A stretch of 64,000 nt of DNA from Mesorhizobium loti (GCF_013170705.1 NZ_CP033334.1:248001-312000), one strand, 5' to 3'; counted from the first letter of the stretch, positions 25,023 to 33,565 are shown. The notes: generated by a model from the sequence alone, not told the origin. A program made the numbers and translations.

Positions 25023-26867
25023 ATGTCGAAGTCCTCGGTCCTTCGCCTGTCGCTGTTTCGTGATGTCGCCGCGTTCGGGGCCGTTATTGCCCAGATCGGC
25101 GGGCGGCGGACCTGGACGGCGCTTCTGTTCCTCATCCTCGGCAGCCTGACGGAAGGCATCTCGATCCTGCTGCTTGTGCCGCTGCTGCACCTGGTCGGGC
25201 GCGCCGACCAGGATTTCGCGGTGCGGTTGCCGAACAACGATTTCGTGCGCTGGCTGGTGCCGGACGGAACGCTGCAGCTGACGACGGTGCTGTGCGCGCT
25301 GGTTGGACTCGTTGCCGTGCAGGCAGCATTCAACCGCTTCAAGTCGGTCTACATGGCCAGGCTTCTGTTCGATTTCATCAACCGCCTGCGCATGAACCTG
25401 TTCGAGAGCATCGGCAAGGCGCGCTGGGGCGTGTTCTCGCGCATGCGCAGCTCAGACCTCGACCATGCCCTGACCGGCGACATCGATCGCGTCCAGGGCG
25501 CCGCCTTCTCGCTGCTCATGCTGGTGCAGATCGCGGTGCTTTTGGTGGGCTATCTCGTGATCTCCATGTTCATTTCGCCGGTCATGACGGCGTTTGCGAT
25601 CGGCATCGGCATCGTGATGTTCATAGCGCTGCAGCCGTTTCGCTCGCGCGCCACAGCCTTCGGACGTGTCCTGACCAGCAATCGCCAGGATCAGTACCGG
25701 ACAGTCTCGGAATTCCTGGGCGGCATCAAGGTGGCCAAGAGCCTGAATGTCGAGGCCAGCTACTTCGCGCAGCTGCAGGCAACCCTGGAAAGGATGAAGG
25801 CCGACAACATCGACTATGTGCGCAACAGCTCGATCGGTACCGCCGTGTTCCAGGTGACGAGTGTCGTGGGCCTCAGCCTGTTCATCTACGTGGCGCTGGT
25901 CCGCTTCAACCTGTCGCTGGCCGAGATTGTCGTGCTGCTCCTGGTTTTCATGCGTATCGCGCCACGCTTCATGGATATGCAGACGCAGGCCCAGCAGGTG
26001 CTGATCAACCTGCCCGCCTATATGGCCATGCGCAGCCTGCAGGCACGCTTCGACGCCGAGCAAGAGCCGGGTCATGCCGACTTCGACGATGCCGAAAAAC
26101 TGTCGCTCGACACCGGGCTGAACATTCGCGGCGTCTCGTTTGGCTACGATGACGGCGCCGGCAAGGCGGTGGTGAGCGACATCACCTTCGGGCTTCCGGC
26201 CGGCAAGGTCACCGCCCTGATCGGGCCTTCGGGATCAGGCAAGAGCACGATCGCCGACATGTTGCTTGGCCTGCTCGAGCCGACCACCGGCAAGATCCTG
26301 GTCGACGGTGTCGAGATCAATGCCGGCAATCGCCGGCGCTGGCGCGATCAGGTGGCCTATGTGCCGCAGGACGTGTTCCTGCTGCATGACACGATCGCGG
26401 CGAACTTGCGGCTTGCCGCGCCACAGGCCAGCGACGACGCGTTATGGACCGCGCTGCGCGCCGCACATGCGGGCGAGTTCGTCGAACAGCTCGCCCAGCG
26501 GCTCGAGACCGTGGTCGGCGACCGTGGCGCGCGCCTCTCGGGTGGCGAGCGCCAGCGCATTGCACTGGCGCGCGCGCTGCTGCGCAAGCCGTCGCTGCTC
26601 ATCCTCGACGAGGCAACCAGCGCGCTCGATTGGCAGAACCAGGCGCTGATCGCCAAATCGATCGATGGATTGCGCGGCGCAATGACCATCCTGACCATAG
26701 CGCACCGGCCATCGATGATCGCCTTCGCCGATTGGGTGGTGGCAATGGAAGACGGCCGTGTGGTGGAGGTCGGACAGTATCAGCGGCTGAAGGCGAAGCC
26801 GGCGAGCCGACTGTCCAGGATGCTGTCGGGGGAACAATCGGAAACCGAACCCGCCAATGTGGCCTGA
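25023..26867 (+). CDS. Lasso peptide D: ABC exporter (TMD-NBD fusion)
   Basis: Half-transporter of 614 residues: an N-terminal domain with about six membrane segments (WTALLFLILGSLTEGISILL, LLMLVQIAVLLVGYLVISMF and others) and a C-terminal ATPase with Walker A LIGPSGSGKST, signature LSGGERQRIALARALL and Walker B LLILDEATSALDW. A homodimer would export the mature lasso peptide and give self-immunity. It is the last gene of the operon; a GTG at 25011 is in frame, but the ATG at 25023 has GAGGG upstream. It meets the leftward exoX-like gene end-on. No peptidase domain is fused. Confidence 0.9.
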   Translation: MSKSSVLRLSLFRDVAAFGAVIAQIGGRRTWTALLFLILGSLTEGISILLLVPLLHLVGRADQDFAVRLPNNDFVRWLVPDGTLQLTTVLCALVGLVAVQAAFNRFKSVYMARLLFDFINRLRMNLFESIGKARWGVFSRMRSSDLDHALTGDIDRVQGAAFSLLMLVQIAVLLVGYLVISMFISPVMTAFAIGIGIVMFIALQPFRSRATAFGRVLTSNRQDQYRTVSEFLGGIKVAKSLNVEASYFAQLQATLERMKADNIDYVRNSSIGTAVFQVTSVVGLSLFIYVALVRFNLSLAEIVVLLLVFMRIAPRFMDMQTQAQQVLINLPAYMAMRSLQARFDAEQEPGHADFDDAEKLSLDTGLNIRGVSFGYDDGAGKAVVSDITFGLPAGKVTALIGPSGSGKSTIADMLLGLLEPTTGKILVDGVEINAGNRRRWRDQVAYVPQDVFLLHDTIAANLRLAAPQASDDALWTALRAAHAGEFVEQLAQRLETVVGDRGARLSGGERQRIALARALLRKPSLLILDEATSALDWQNQALIAKSIDGLRGAMTILTIAHRPSMIAFADWVVAMEDGRVVEVGQYQRLKAKPASRLSRMLSGEQSETEPANVA

Positions 26868-26915
26868 GGCTCGATCGAGGTGTCGAGAATTCAGGTCAGG
26901 CCGGCGTTACCCGCC

Positions 26916-27191
26916 CTAATGCAGGCTGCGCCGGGCGCTGCCCAGCTTCTCGCCTTCGGGCACGTCGGGCGAGCTCAGCTTTCTTTCGGCTTCGCGTAGC
27001 CTGTCCGCAGGCGTCGGCGCGCTCCTGGCGATCATGGCATAGACAAGGATGAAATAGCCGGCCTGGATAACCGCCGCGCAGATGATGAGGCGCAGCAGCG
27101 TGGTGCCCAGCGAGGCGCCGCCAAGCCAGGACCAGGCGACGACGATCGCAAGAGCGAAAAGCATCCCAACAATGAATTTTGGAAGCGACAT
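26916..27191 (-). CDS. exoX: ExoX/SyrA-like small membrane regulator of EPS synthesis
   Basis: Protein of 91 residues with two membrane segments: FIVGMLFALAIVVAWSWLGG (about 5-24) and LLRLIICAAVIQAGYFILVY (about 31-50), then a charged cytoplasmic tail (ADRLREAERKLSSPDVPEGE). This is the layout of ExoX/SyrA proteins, short inner-membrane factors that lower EPS production, in part by acting on ExoY. In S. meliloti exoX precedes exoY-exoF-exoQ; here it is also next to exoY but in the opposite orientation. The ATG at 27191 gives the family-like start MSLPKFIVGM. Confidence 0.72.
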   Translation of the reverse strand: MSLPKFIVGMLFALAIVVAWSWLGGASLGTTLLRLIICAAVIQAGYFILVYAMIARSAPTPADRLREAERKLSSPDVPEGEKLGSARRSLH

Positions 27192-27720
27192 TACCCAACA
27201 GCCCATAAACCGGCTCGGGTCATATCCAATAATTGCCCCACCCGAGCGCCGTCCCTTGTCATGCGGGCTTGTTAAAATCACCCGCTCTCGGCCGGTTGCT
27301 TCCGACCTTTTAACCTGTCGCCACTGTGACAGGTATAATTTGCAATTCTATTAAGGCGAGCAGGAGGCGGCAAGGGCAACCGCACATATTTTTGAACGAA
27401 CTTGCGCCTTCGACTCCTTCATGCTGCAACGCACACGGCGGCATTTCACTCAACCTGCAGCCGACGAGCTTTTTCAGTACAATTCACAATATTAAGTAGT
27501 ATTTTATGTTAATAGTCGTGAGGGTCGCACCTTTCTAAAGCACTAATATGCGCCGCGTTGAGCGAACGAGTACGCCCTGCCCAAAAATCGCCCCAAAAAG
27601 GTCCGTATTTTTTTTCATTTGCCCATTTATTGTCACAAATGTGCTAAATATCCCGAAAAATGTGCATTGCTAGCTTATTATTTAGTCAATTCATGACGTG
27701 ACTATTTCAATGTGCCGGGA
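27192..27720. other. AT-rich gap upstream of exoY
   Basis: Most of the 602-bp gap 27192-27793 between exoX- and exoY-like genes. From about 27470 to 27715 it is strongly AT-rich, with a run of eight T and stretches such as TTATTATTTAGTCAATTCAT. I see no gene or RNA gene. AT-rich DNA before exoY fits binding by MucR/Ros-type zinc-finger regulators, but no defined box can be named. A lone TGC box fragment (CATGCTGCAACGCACA) is at about 27419-27434. Confidence 0.4.
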
Positions 27721-27727
27721 AATTGTG

Positions 27728-27765
27728 TGTTGCGCTGCAACATTTTTTTGATATCGTGTGGTGAA
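27728..27765. promoter_or_regulatory. TGC-type operator upstream of exoY
   Basis: TGTTGCGCTGCAACA (27728-27742), one mismatch from a palindrome, followed by TTTTTTTGATATCGTGTGG, which loosely follows the second half of the blocks at 6358 and 9226. It ends shortly before the exoY ATG at 27794, so bound protein could block transcription or translation initiation. Confidence 0.55.
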
Positions 27766-27793
27766 CCATTCGTTCAACGCATGGAGTTTCCGC

Positions 27794-28471
27794 ATGAGGG
27801 ACATTGCCAAGTCGGCCACGGCGGGCTTTTCGCAGGCTGACACCGATTTTCCGCCGCCGATCGGCGGCCTCATCAAGCGCAGCTTCGATATCGCCGGTTC
27901 GCTGGTCGGCCTGATCGCTCTCAGCCCACTGTTCGTGATGATTGCGCTGCTCGTCAAGTTTTCCGACGGTGGATCGATTTTCTATGGCCATCGGCGAATC
28001 GGGCGCGGCGGACGGATCTTTCCGTGCCTGAAATTCCGCACCATGGTCCCGGACGGCGACAAGGTGCTGGCCGCCTACCTGGCCACCAATCCGGATGCCA
28101 ATGCGGAGTGGATAGCCACCCGCAAACTGAAGAACGATCCGCGCGTCACCCGTGTCGGAGCGGTGTTGCGGAAGCTCAGCCTTGATGAACTGCCGCAGAT
28201 CATCAACATCCTGCAGGGCGACATGAGCCTTGTAGGACCTCGCCCCGTGGTGCGTGACGAGTTGGAAATCTATGGCAGTGCCGCGGTATACTATCTGAAA
28301 TCCCGGCCCGGCCTGACCGGCCTGTGGCAGGTCAGCGGCCGCAACGACGTCTCCTATGACAGCCGCGTCGCCTTCGACCGCCACTATGTCGAGAACTGGT
28401 CGCTGTTCGGCGACGTGCGCATCATCATCAAAACCGTGCCGGCCGTCTGGATGTCACGCGGCTCTTACTGA
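27794..28471 (+). CDS. exoY: Undecaprenyl-phosphate sugar-1-phosphate transferase (ExoY)
   Basis: Initiating enzyme of EPS repeat synthesis, moving galactose-1-phosphate (in the succinoglycan scheme) to the lipid carrier. The 225 residues match S. meliloti ExoY (about 226). The N-terminal membrane segment [20 protein letters not shown] is followed by the bacterial sugar transferase motif: [29 protein letters not shown] and [12 protein letters not shown]. The ATG at 27794 has GGAG eight bases upstream and is preferred to a GTG at 27758 that lies in the operator. It is followed by exoF. Confidence 0.93.
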   Translation: MRDIAKSATAGFSQADTDFPPPIGGLIKRSFDIAGSLVGLIALSPLFVMIALLVKFSDGGSIFYGHRRIGRGGRIFPCLKFRTMVPDGDKVLAAYLATNPDANAEWIATRKLKNDPRVTRVGAVLRKLSLDELPQIINILQGDMSLVGPRPVVRDELEIYGSAAVYYLKSRPGLTGLWQVSGRNDVSYDSRVAFDRHYVENWSLFGDVRIIIKTVPAVWMSRGSY

Positions 28472-28543
28472 CCGGCCGCCGGCACAAGGCATCCGGCGGC
28501 AAGCTCATCGGGCGATGGGGCTAAAACGGATCGGAACGTTCAG

Positions 28544-29815
28544 TTGAAAACAGACATGTTCGAAGCCTTTGGCAGCGGCCGCTTTTCCGGCCGCTATCGG
28601 CTCATGGCCACATGCCTTGCGGCGTCGCTCGCTTTTCTTCCCCGGATCGCGGCAGCAGAGGAATACCATCTCGGCTCGCAGGACAAGCTCACCATCCGCA
28701 TCGCCGAATGGCAGACCGTGGAAGGCACGTTCCGCGACTGGTCGGCGGTGAACGGCGAATACACGGTCGGACCGGGCGGAACGCTGTCGGTGCCTTTCGT
28801 CGGCGAGTTGCCGGCGGCGGGCAAGACCACGGCGGAAGTGGCGGCGGCGATCGGCGAGGCGCTGCAGCACAAGCTCGCCCTGTCGGACAAGCCCGAAGCC
28901 TCGGTCGAAATGGCGCAGTTCCGGCCATTCTACATCTCGGGCGAAGTGCAGAATCCCGGCCAATTCCCCTATGTGCCCGATCTGACGGTGCTGAAAGCGC
29001 TCAGCGTCGCCGGCGGCATCAGGCGCAACGCCGACTACGGTCCCCAGCTCGGCAAGGACCTGGTCACCGCCAAGGGCAATTTCGATATTTCCGACGACCA
29101 GCGCGTGCGGCTGCTCGTCAGGCGCGCCCGCATCGATGCGGATCTGGCCGGCAAGACGAGCTTCGAAGCGCCGAAGGAGGTCGAGGGCGACCCAAGGCTG
29201 CCGACCATCGTCAATGACGAGATGACGATCCTGACCGCCGACCAGAAGGCGCTGAAGCTGAAGCTCGAGGCGCTCGACGATCTCAAGGGTGTCCTGCAGG
29301 CCGAAATCGAATCGCTGCAGAAGAAGATCGTCAACCAGCAGAAGCAGGTCGACCTGGCGCAGCAGCAGCTCGCCAGCATCGGTCCGCTGGCGCAGAAGGG
29401 CCTGGTCGCCAATGCGCGGCTTCTGGATTCGCAGCAGTCCGTTACCGACCTGCAGGGCAAGATCCTCGACTACGAGACGGCCATCCTCACCGCCAAGCAG
29501 GCGATCAGCAAGGCGACGCAGGACGCCATCGATGCCCAGAACACGTTGAGCTCGAGCCTCGCCGCCGACCGGCAGCAGACCGAAGCCGACCTGAACGAGG
29601 CCGCGTTGAAGGTGAATATGCAGAGAGGCCTGATAGCCCAGGCCAGCGATCCCGCGACGACGGCCGCCATCACCAACGACCAGCAGCCTACCCTGCTCTA
29701 TTCGCTGGTGCGCAATGTCGACGGCAAAACCAGCGAAATCGCCGCCAAGGAAGACACGCTGGTGCTGCCCGGCGATGTAATCAAGGTCAAGCTGGCGCCA
29801 CTGGCCAGCCAATAG
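28544..29815 (+). CDS. exoF: ExoF-like polysaccharide export protein
   Basis: Periplasmic/outer-membrane-linked export protein of 423 residues. Signal peptide with cleavage around ASLAFLPRIAAA, then the polysaccharide export domain YHLGSQDKLTIRIAEWQTVE and FRPFYISGEVQNPGQFPYVP. A long coiled-coil region follows (about 210-340, e.g. QKKIVNQQKQVDLAQQQLAS), and the C-terminus ends VLPGDVIKVKLAPL. This matches ExoF (about 421 residues). The TTG at 28544 has GGAA upstream; the ATG at 28556 is an alternative. It is 72 bp after exoY, in one transcription unit. Confidence 0.9.
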   Translation: MKTDMFEAFGSGRFSGRYRLMATCLAASLAFLPRIAAAEEYHLGSQDKLTIRIAEWQTVEGTFRDWSAVNGEYTVGPGGTLSVPFVGELPAAGKTTAEVAAAIGEALQHKLALSDKPEASVEMAQFRPFYISGEVQNPGQFPYVPDLTVLKALSVAGGIRRNADYGPQLGKDLVTAKGNFDISDDQRVRLLVRRARIDADLAGKTSFEAPKEVEGDPRLPTIVNDEMTILTADQKALKLKLEALDDLKGVLQAEIESLQKKIVNQQKQVDLAQQQLASIGPLAQKGLVANARLLDSQQSVTDLQGKILDYETAILTAKQAISKATQDAIDAQNTLSSSLAADRQQTEADLNEAALKVNMQRGLIAQASDPATTAAITNDQQPTLLYSLVRNVDGKTSEIAAKEDTLVLPGDVIKVKLAPLASQ

Positions 29816-29972
29816 GATTTCGACAAAGAGCATCGAGCGGTTGCAGGCGTTTTGAAAGAAGACTGTTCTCGCTGGGCGCGCAAACCTGCTGTCCATCGAA
29901 GACCAACATTACCCTCGCTGACAATCCTGCCCGCGTGACGATACCGTCGCGGGCGAACGAAGAGATGGCGTC

Positions 29973-30530
29973 GTGAACGTCTACCGCATTCGAAGATATG
30001 TGAAGGGTTCGATCTTCACGCTCGTCTGGAAGATGAGAGGCATAAAAATCGCCGATCGGATTTCCGTGCTGGGAACGCCGCCTCACATCGCCGGAAAAGG
30101 CCGAATAGAATTTGGCTCGCTTGTTTCATTTCGGGGCTTCGGATCGCGTTCCTGGTTTCACGTGTCGAGCAAAGGCAAGCTGTCTATCGGTTCGAGATCG
30201 TTCATCAACAGTGGCGTCATGATTGATGCCGCGCTCCGTGTAAGCATCGGGAAAAACTGCCTTATTGGCGATTGCGTCGTCATCCAGGATTCCAACTATC
30301 ACGAGATCGACGAAGGCTCGGGCGTCAAGACCAAAGCCGTTCTCATCGGCGATAATGTCTGGATCGGTCGAAATTCCATCATTCTGCCCGGTGTCGAAGT
30401 TGGCGACCACAGCGTCATTGGCGCCGGATCGGTCGTCACCAAGAGCGTTCCCCCGCGAAGCCTGGCGGCAGGAAATCCTGCCCGGATCTTGCGCGAGGTC
30501 GTGGCATCCCCGGATTACATCCGTACCTGA
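29973..30530 (+). CDS. Hexapeptide-repeat acyltransferase
   Basis: Left-handed beta-helix acyltransferase of 185 residues: repeated I-G-x-x steps in ISIGKN/LIGDCVVI and VLIGDNVWIGRNSIILPGVE, VGDHSVIGAGSVVTKSV, ending SLAAGNPARILREV. The active His is probably in SNYHEIDEG. Such enzymes put acetyl or succinyl groups on sugars. It sits where S. meliloti has exoQ/exoZ, but it belongs to a different acyltransferase fold from ExoZ. The GTG at 29973 is used (AGAGATGG upstream). It lies 157 bp after exoF. Confidence 0.82.
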   Translation: MNVYRIRRYVKGSIFTLVWKMRGIKIADRISVLGTPPHIAGKGRIEFGSLVSFRGFGSRSWFHVSSKGKLSIGSRSFINSGVMIDAALRVSIGKNCLIGDCVVIQDSNYHEIDEGSGVKTKAVLIGDNVWIGRNSIILPGVEVGDHSVIGAGSVVTKSVPPRSLAAGNPARILREVVASPDYIRT

Positions 30531-30573
30531 TCCCTATAGCCGACAGCCGCTGCGCGCGCTGGTCGAAGCCGGG

Positions 30574-30670
30574 TAGAGCGGTTCGGCGTTTCACGGAATC
30601 GCAGAACCGCTCTAACTATTTGTTTTTACGCAATTCCAGGAAAACCGTTACACACTTTTCCTGGAATTGC
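30574..30670. repeat. Rhizobial RIME-like double palindrome
   Basis: Two inverted repeats in a row: TAGAGCGGTTC (30574-30584) with GAACCGCTCTA (30604-30614), and GCAATTCCAGGAAAA (30630-30644) with TTTTCCTGGAATTGC (30656-30670), the latter a perfect 15-bp arm. Both types belong to short repeats spread between genes in Rhizobiales. It lies between the convergent acyltransferase and exoQ genes and may serve as a two-way terminator. Confidence 0.7.
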
Positions 30671-30671
30671 T

Positions 30672-31952
30672 CTAGCCGGGCAATGCCGGCTTCTGCGCGC
30701 CACCGGGCTCCACGAAGCCGGCCTGAGCCCAACGCGTGCGGGTAACAGGCACGCGCGCCAGCTTGAAGTGACTGTAGTACAGCAAGAACGAGCCCATGAT
30801 ATAGGGGTTGAGGATATCGACCTCGACGAATGACCGGATCACCAACAGCACCATCACGCCGGCAAGGATCACCGGCTCGGTCTGCCATGTCCTGAAGATC
30901 ACCGCGGTGACGTGGCCGACCAGCGTGCGCAGGATAATCAGCGAAATCATCACCGCGCCAACGAAGCCAAGTTCGACGAGGGCCTCGATATAGGTGTTGT
31001 GGAAATGAAAGCCCGTGCGCGAGGTGATGTAGAATTCATTCCACAGCCGCTCTGCTTCGGCAAAACCCTGTACCCAGTAGGCGCCATAGCCGACACCAAG
31101 GATCGGAGATCGCTGCGCGGTGGTCCAACCCTGCTCCCAGAGATAGGTCCGCCCCGTAAGCGTCGAATCCTTGCCGAAGATGCCAAGCACGAAATCCATC
31201 AGACCGAGATTAAGGGCGGCAAAGACCGCCACGACCAGCAGACCCGCGCCAACGACGAAAATGACCCGGCGATACCGTCTCGACAACAGCTTGGTGGCGG
31301 CGAGAAGGGCCACCAGCGCCAACACCGCAGGGATCGAGGCTATCGACGTGGCGGAATGGGAGAGCGCCAGAAGATATGCCGACAAGATCACGACAGGCAA
31401 AGCCAGGATCAGGCTCAGACGGCCGCGCCGGTAGAAGACAAGATATACGACGCTGAAATAGATACCCAGCGAGGCGACAAACCCGATCTGGTTCTTGGAG
31501 GCGAAGGCGCCGACGAAATTATAGCTGCCGTCGAGAACGTCCTCGGAATAGGCTCCTACCTTGAGCGAGTAGAGCATGACGACGAATATGCCGATCAGCG
31601 CACCGAGCGTCAGGGTCCGCACGCTGACGGTGCGCGCGGCGACATAGGCACAGGCAATGTGGGAAAGGTACTGGACCGCCGTCCTGGCGGTGATGCCGGG
31701 TGCCTGCGACCAGAAGACGGAGAAGCAGACATAGGCCGCGAACAGCAGCGGCAGCCAGGCGCTGGACAGCTGCCGCAGGAAGCGCCGGTAGTCGACCAGG
31801 ATAAGCGGAAGCCACACGGCATAGTAGGCCAGGATCAGCACCTGGCCGAAAATGACGGAATAGGAGAACGCCCAGATCGAGACGGCTACGGCGAAGGCGC
31901 CGTAGACCGAGTTCTTCTCGGGATCGACCAGCAGGGACTTTGGAATCTTCAT
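30672..31952 (-). CDS. exoQ: ExoQ-like EPS polymerase (Wzy/O-antigen ligase family)
   Basis: Inner-membrane protein of 426 residues with about 10 to 12 hydrophobic segments. The Wzy_C-type motif FHFHNTYIEALVELGFVGAV is in the large loop near residue 310, preceded by LTGRTYLWEQGWTTAQRSPI and LGVGYGAYWVQG. ExoQ joins repeat units into high-mass polysaccharide. It is transcribed toward exoF, unlike S. meliloti where exoYFQ is one run. The ATG at 31952 gives the family-like start MKIPKSLLVDPEKN. The TGC-like box at 32043 lies upstream. Confidence 0.85.
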   Translation of the reverse strand: MKIPKSLLVDPEKNSVYGAFAVAVSIWAFSYSVIFGQVLILAYYAVWLPLILVDYRRFLRQLSSAWLPLLFAAYVCFSVFWSQAPGITARTAVQYLSHIACAYVAARTVSVRTLTLGALIGIFVVMLYSLKVGAYSEDVLDGSYNFVGAFASKNQIGFVASLGIYFSVVYLVFYRRGRLSLILALPVVILSAYLLALSHSATSIASIPAVLALVALLAATKLLSRRYRRVIFVVGAGLLVVAVFAALNLGLMDFVLGIFGKDSTLTGRTYLWEQGWTTAQRSPILGVGYGAYWVQGFAEAERLWNEFYITSRTGFHFHNTYIEALVELGFVGAVMISLIILRTLVGHVTAVIFRTWQTEPVILAGVMVLLVIRSFVEVDILNPYIMGSFLLYYSHFKLARVPVTRTRWAQAGFVEPGGAQKPALPG

Positions 31953-32042
31953 CTCAGAGTCCCGTCGACGCGACCCAAGCCCGGCAGGCCGTAAGCCGGC
32001 CGGCATATCCGCGAACAGGGGCGTGCAATAAACGGCATCTCC

Positions 32043-32057
32043 ATTGTGCAGTGCAAT
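32043..32057. promoter_or_regulatory. TGC-like box upstream of exoQ
   Basis: ATTGTGCAGTGCAAT, a weaker member of the TGC-type palindromes, about 90 bp upstream of the exoQ start on the opposite strand. It has the TGCAGTGCA centre. The arms match only partly, so the call is weak. Confidence 0.35.
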
Positions 32058-32174
32058 ATAACCTATCGCACCGTGTGCTCAATGGCAAATCCGGTCACCT
32101 TGTCTTACATCGGCGCGAATGGGGAGAGGTCAACCGGCACACAGCACGCTCGCCCGGATCAGGCGAGGAGGACG

Positions 32175-33002
32175 CTACCACAGGGCTCCGCCGGTGATCT
32201 GTATGTTTTCCATGGTGATGCCTTTGGCGAGATCCGAGCACAGGAATACCGCCAGAGCGGCTATCTCCTGAGGCTGCAGCATGCGCTGCTGCGGGTTGCC
32301 CCTGGCAATCTCGGCCATTGCTTCTTCCGCCGTGCGCCCCTTGCCCTCGCGCTCGACGACTTGCGCCACATTGCGGCGCATCAGTTCGGTCTCGACCCAG
32401 GTCGGGCTGATCATGACACAGGTGACGCCGTGCGCGGCCCCTTCCAGGGCCACGCAGCGGGTGAGGCCGAGAAGTCCGGCCTTGGAAGCGCAATAAGCGG
32501 GGTTGTCCTTCCAGCCGACGGAAGCGGCGGTCGAGCCGATGTTGACGATGCGCCCCCAGCCGCGCCCGATCATGCCGGGAAGCACGGCGCGGGTAGCGCG
32601 GAAGGCGCCGGTCAGGTTGGTGTCGACGATCTTGTCCCACAGCGCATCGGAATGGCCGCAGACCGGCTGCTCGGCGGTGGTGCCGGCGGCGTTGACCAGT
32701 ATGTCCGCAGGGCCGATGGCGGCCTCGGCTTCGGCCACGAAACGGTTGGTGATCTCACTGTCGCGGACATCGAGATGAGCGGCCTGAACCCTGTTGCCAT
32801 GGGCTGACAGGGCCGATCGCACGCGCTCGATTTCGTCGGCGCCCGGATAGTAGGCGGCATCGGATCTGCCGGTGTCCGCTGGCGCGATGTAGGAGCCGAC
32901 GGCAACATTGGCGCCGGCTTGGGCCAAGGCCGTCGCGATGGCGAAACCCATGCCCGAAAACCCGCCGGTGACGATCGCGCTGCGGCCGGAAAGGTTTGTC
33001 AT
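32175..33002 (-). CDS. Short-chain dehydrogenase/reductase linked to acetone carboxylase
   Basis: Rossmann-fold SDR of 275 residues: cofactor loop VTGGFSGMGFAIATALAQAG, NAAGTTAEQPV, catalytic Ser in IVNIGSTAASVGW and YCASK for Tyr/Lys. It ends with FLCSDLAKGITMENIQITGG. It lies 77 bp after acxC in the same direction, so it may act on the acetone/acetoacetate route, for example 2-propanol to acetone or acetoacetate to 3-hydroxybutyrate; this is inference from context. The ATG at 33002 has GGAGAAG upstream; in-frame upstream ATGs overlap acxC. Confidence 0.82.
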   Translation of the reverse strand: MTNLSGRSAIVTGGFSGMGFAIATALAQAGANVAVGSYIAPADTGRSDAAYYPGADEIERVRSALSAHGNRVQAAHLDVRDSEITNRFVAEAEAAIGPADILVNAAGTTAEQPVCGHSDALWDKIVDTNLTGAFRATRAVLPGMIGRGWGRIVNIGSTAASVGWKDNPAYCASKAGLLGLTRCVALEGAAHGVTCVMISPTWVETELMRRNVAQVVEREGKGRTAEEAMAEIARGNPQQRMLQPQEIAALAVFLCSDLAKGITMENIQITGGALW

Positions 33003-33079
33003 CGCTTGCTTCTCCGTTGGTTTGCGCAGGCAATCAGGCGCGGGAGTATTTGTCGACGCGGTTCGCGGTTTCATCTCCC

Positions 33080-33565
33080 TCAAAGAGGCTTGCCCAGCCA
33101 TTCGCGATAGAAGCCTTCCAGATCCGGTTCGAAATCGTGCACGATGGGATAGCCGGGTGCCGCCGCTTCGACCTCGTGCATGGTGCCGCACTCAGGGCAG
33201 ATGAATTCGCGAATCTCCATCCATTGCGGATCGGGGATATCGCTGTTGGGATAGATTTCGCGCAGCGATTCCTCGGTGTTGCGCACGATAATCGAAGCCT
33301 TCAGCTTCCAGTTCTTCCGGTAGTCGCCGAAGGAATGGCCGCATTCGCAGCGTGTCACCCTCTCGTCGCCGCTCTGGCAGATGAACAGATGATCCGAGAC
33401 CGGCAACAGGATCGGATCCTTCCAGCCGACGCGGTCCTGCAGCACCGCGACATATTTGAAGAAGCGGTCGTCGTCCTTGTAGGCGCTCATGACGCGCCGT
33501 GTCTGTGGCCAGGGCAGTGTGCCCGCGACCAGATCGGCAATGACTTCCTTGCTGTACGAGGTCAT
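33080..33565 (-). CDS. acxC: Acetone carboxylase gamma subunit
   Basis: Protein of 161 residues (Xanthobacter AcxC is about 168). It carries paired zinc-type cysteines: RCECGHSFGDYRKNWKLKAS and FICPECGTMHEVEAAAPGYP. It ends HDFEPDLEGFYREWLGKPL, close to the AcxC consensus as I recall it. The gamma subunit is required with AcxA and AcxB to make acetoacetate from acetone and bicarbonate with ATP. Its ATG overlaps the acxB stop (ATGA). Confidence 0.88.
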   Translation of the reverse strand: MTSYSKEVIADLVAGTLPWPQTRRVMSAYKDDDRFFKYVAVLQDRVGWKDPILLPVSDHLFICQSGDERVTRCECGHSFGDYRKNWKLKASIIVRNTEESLREIYPNSDIPDPQWMEIREFICPECGTMHEVEAAAPGYPIVHDFEPDLEGFYREWLGKPL

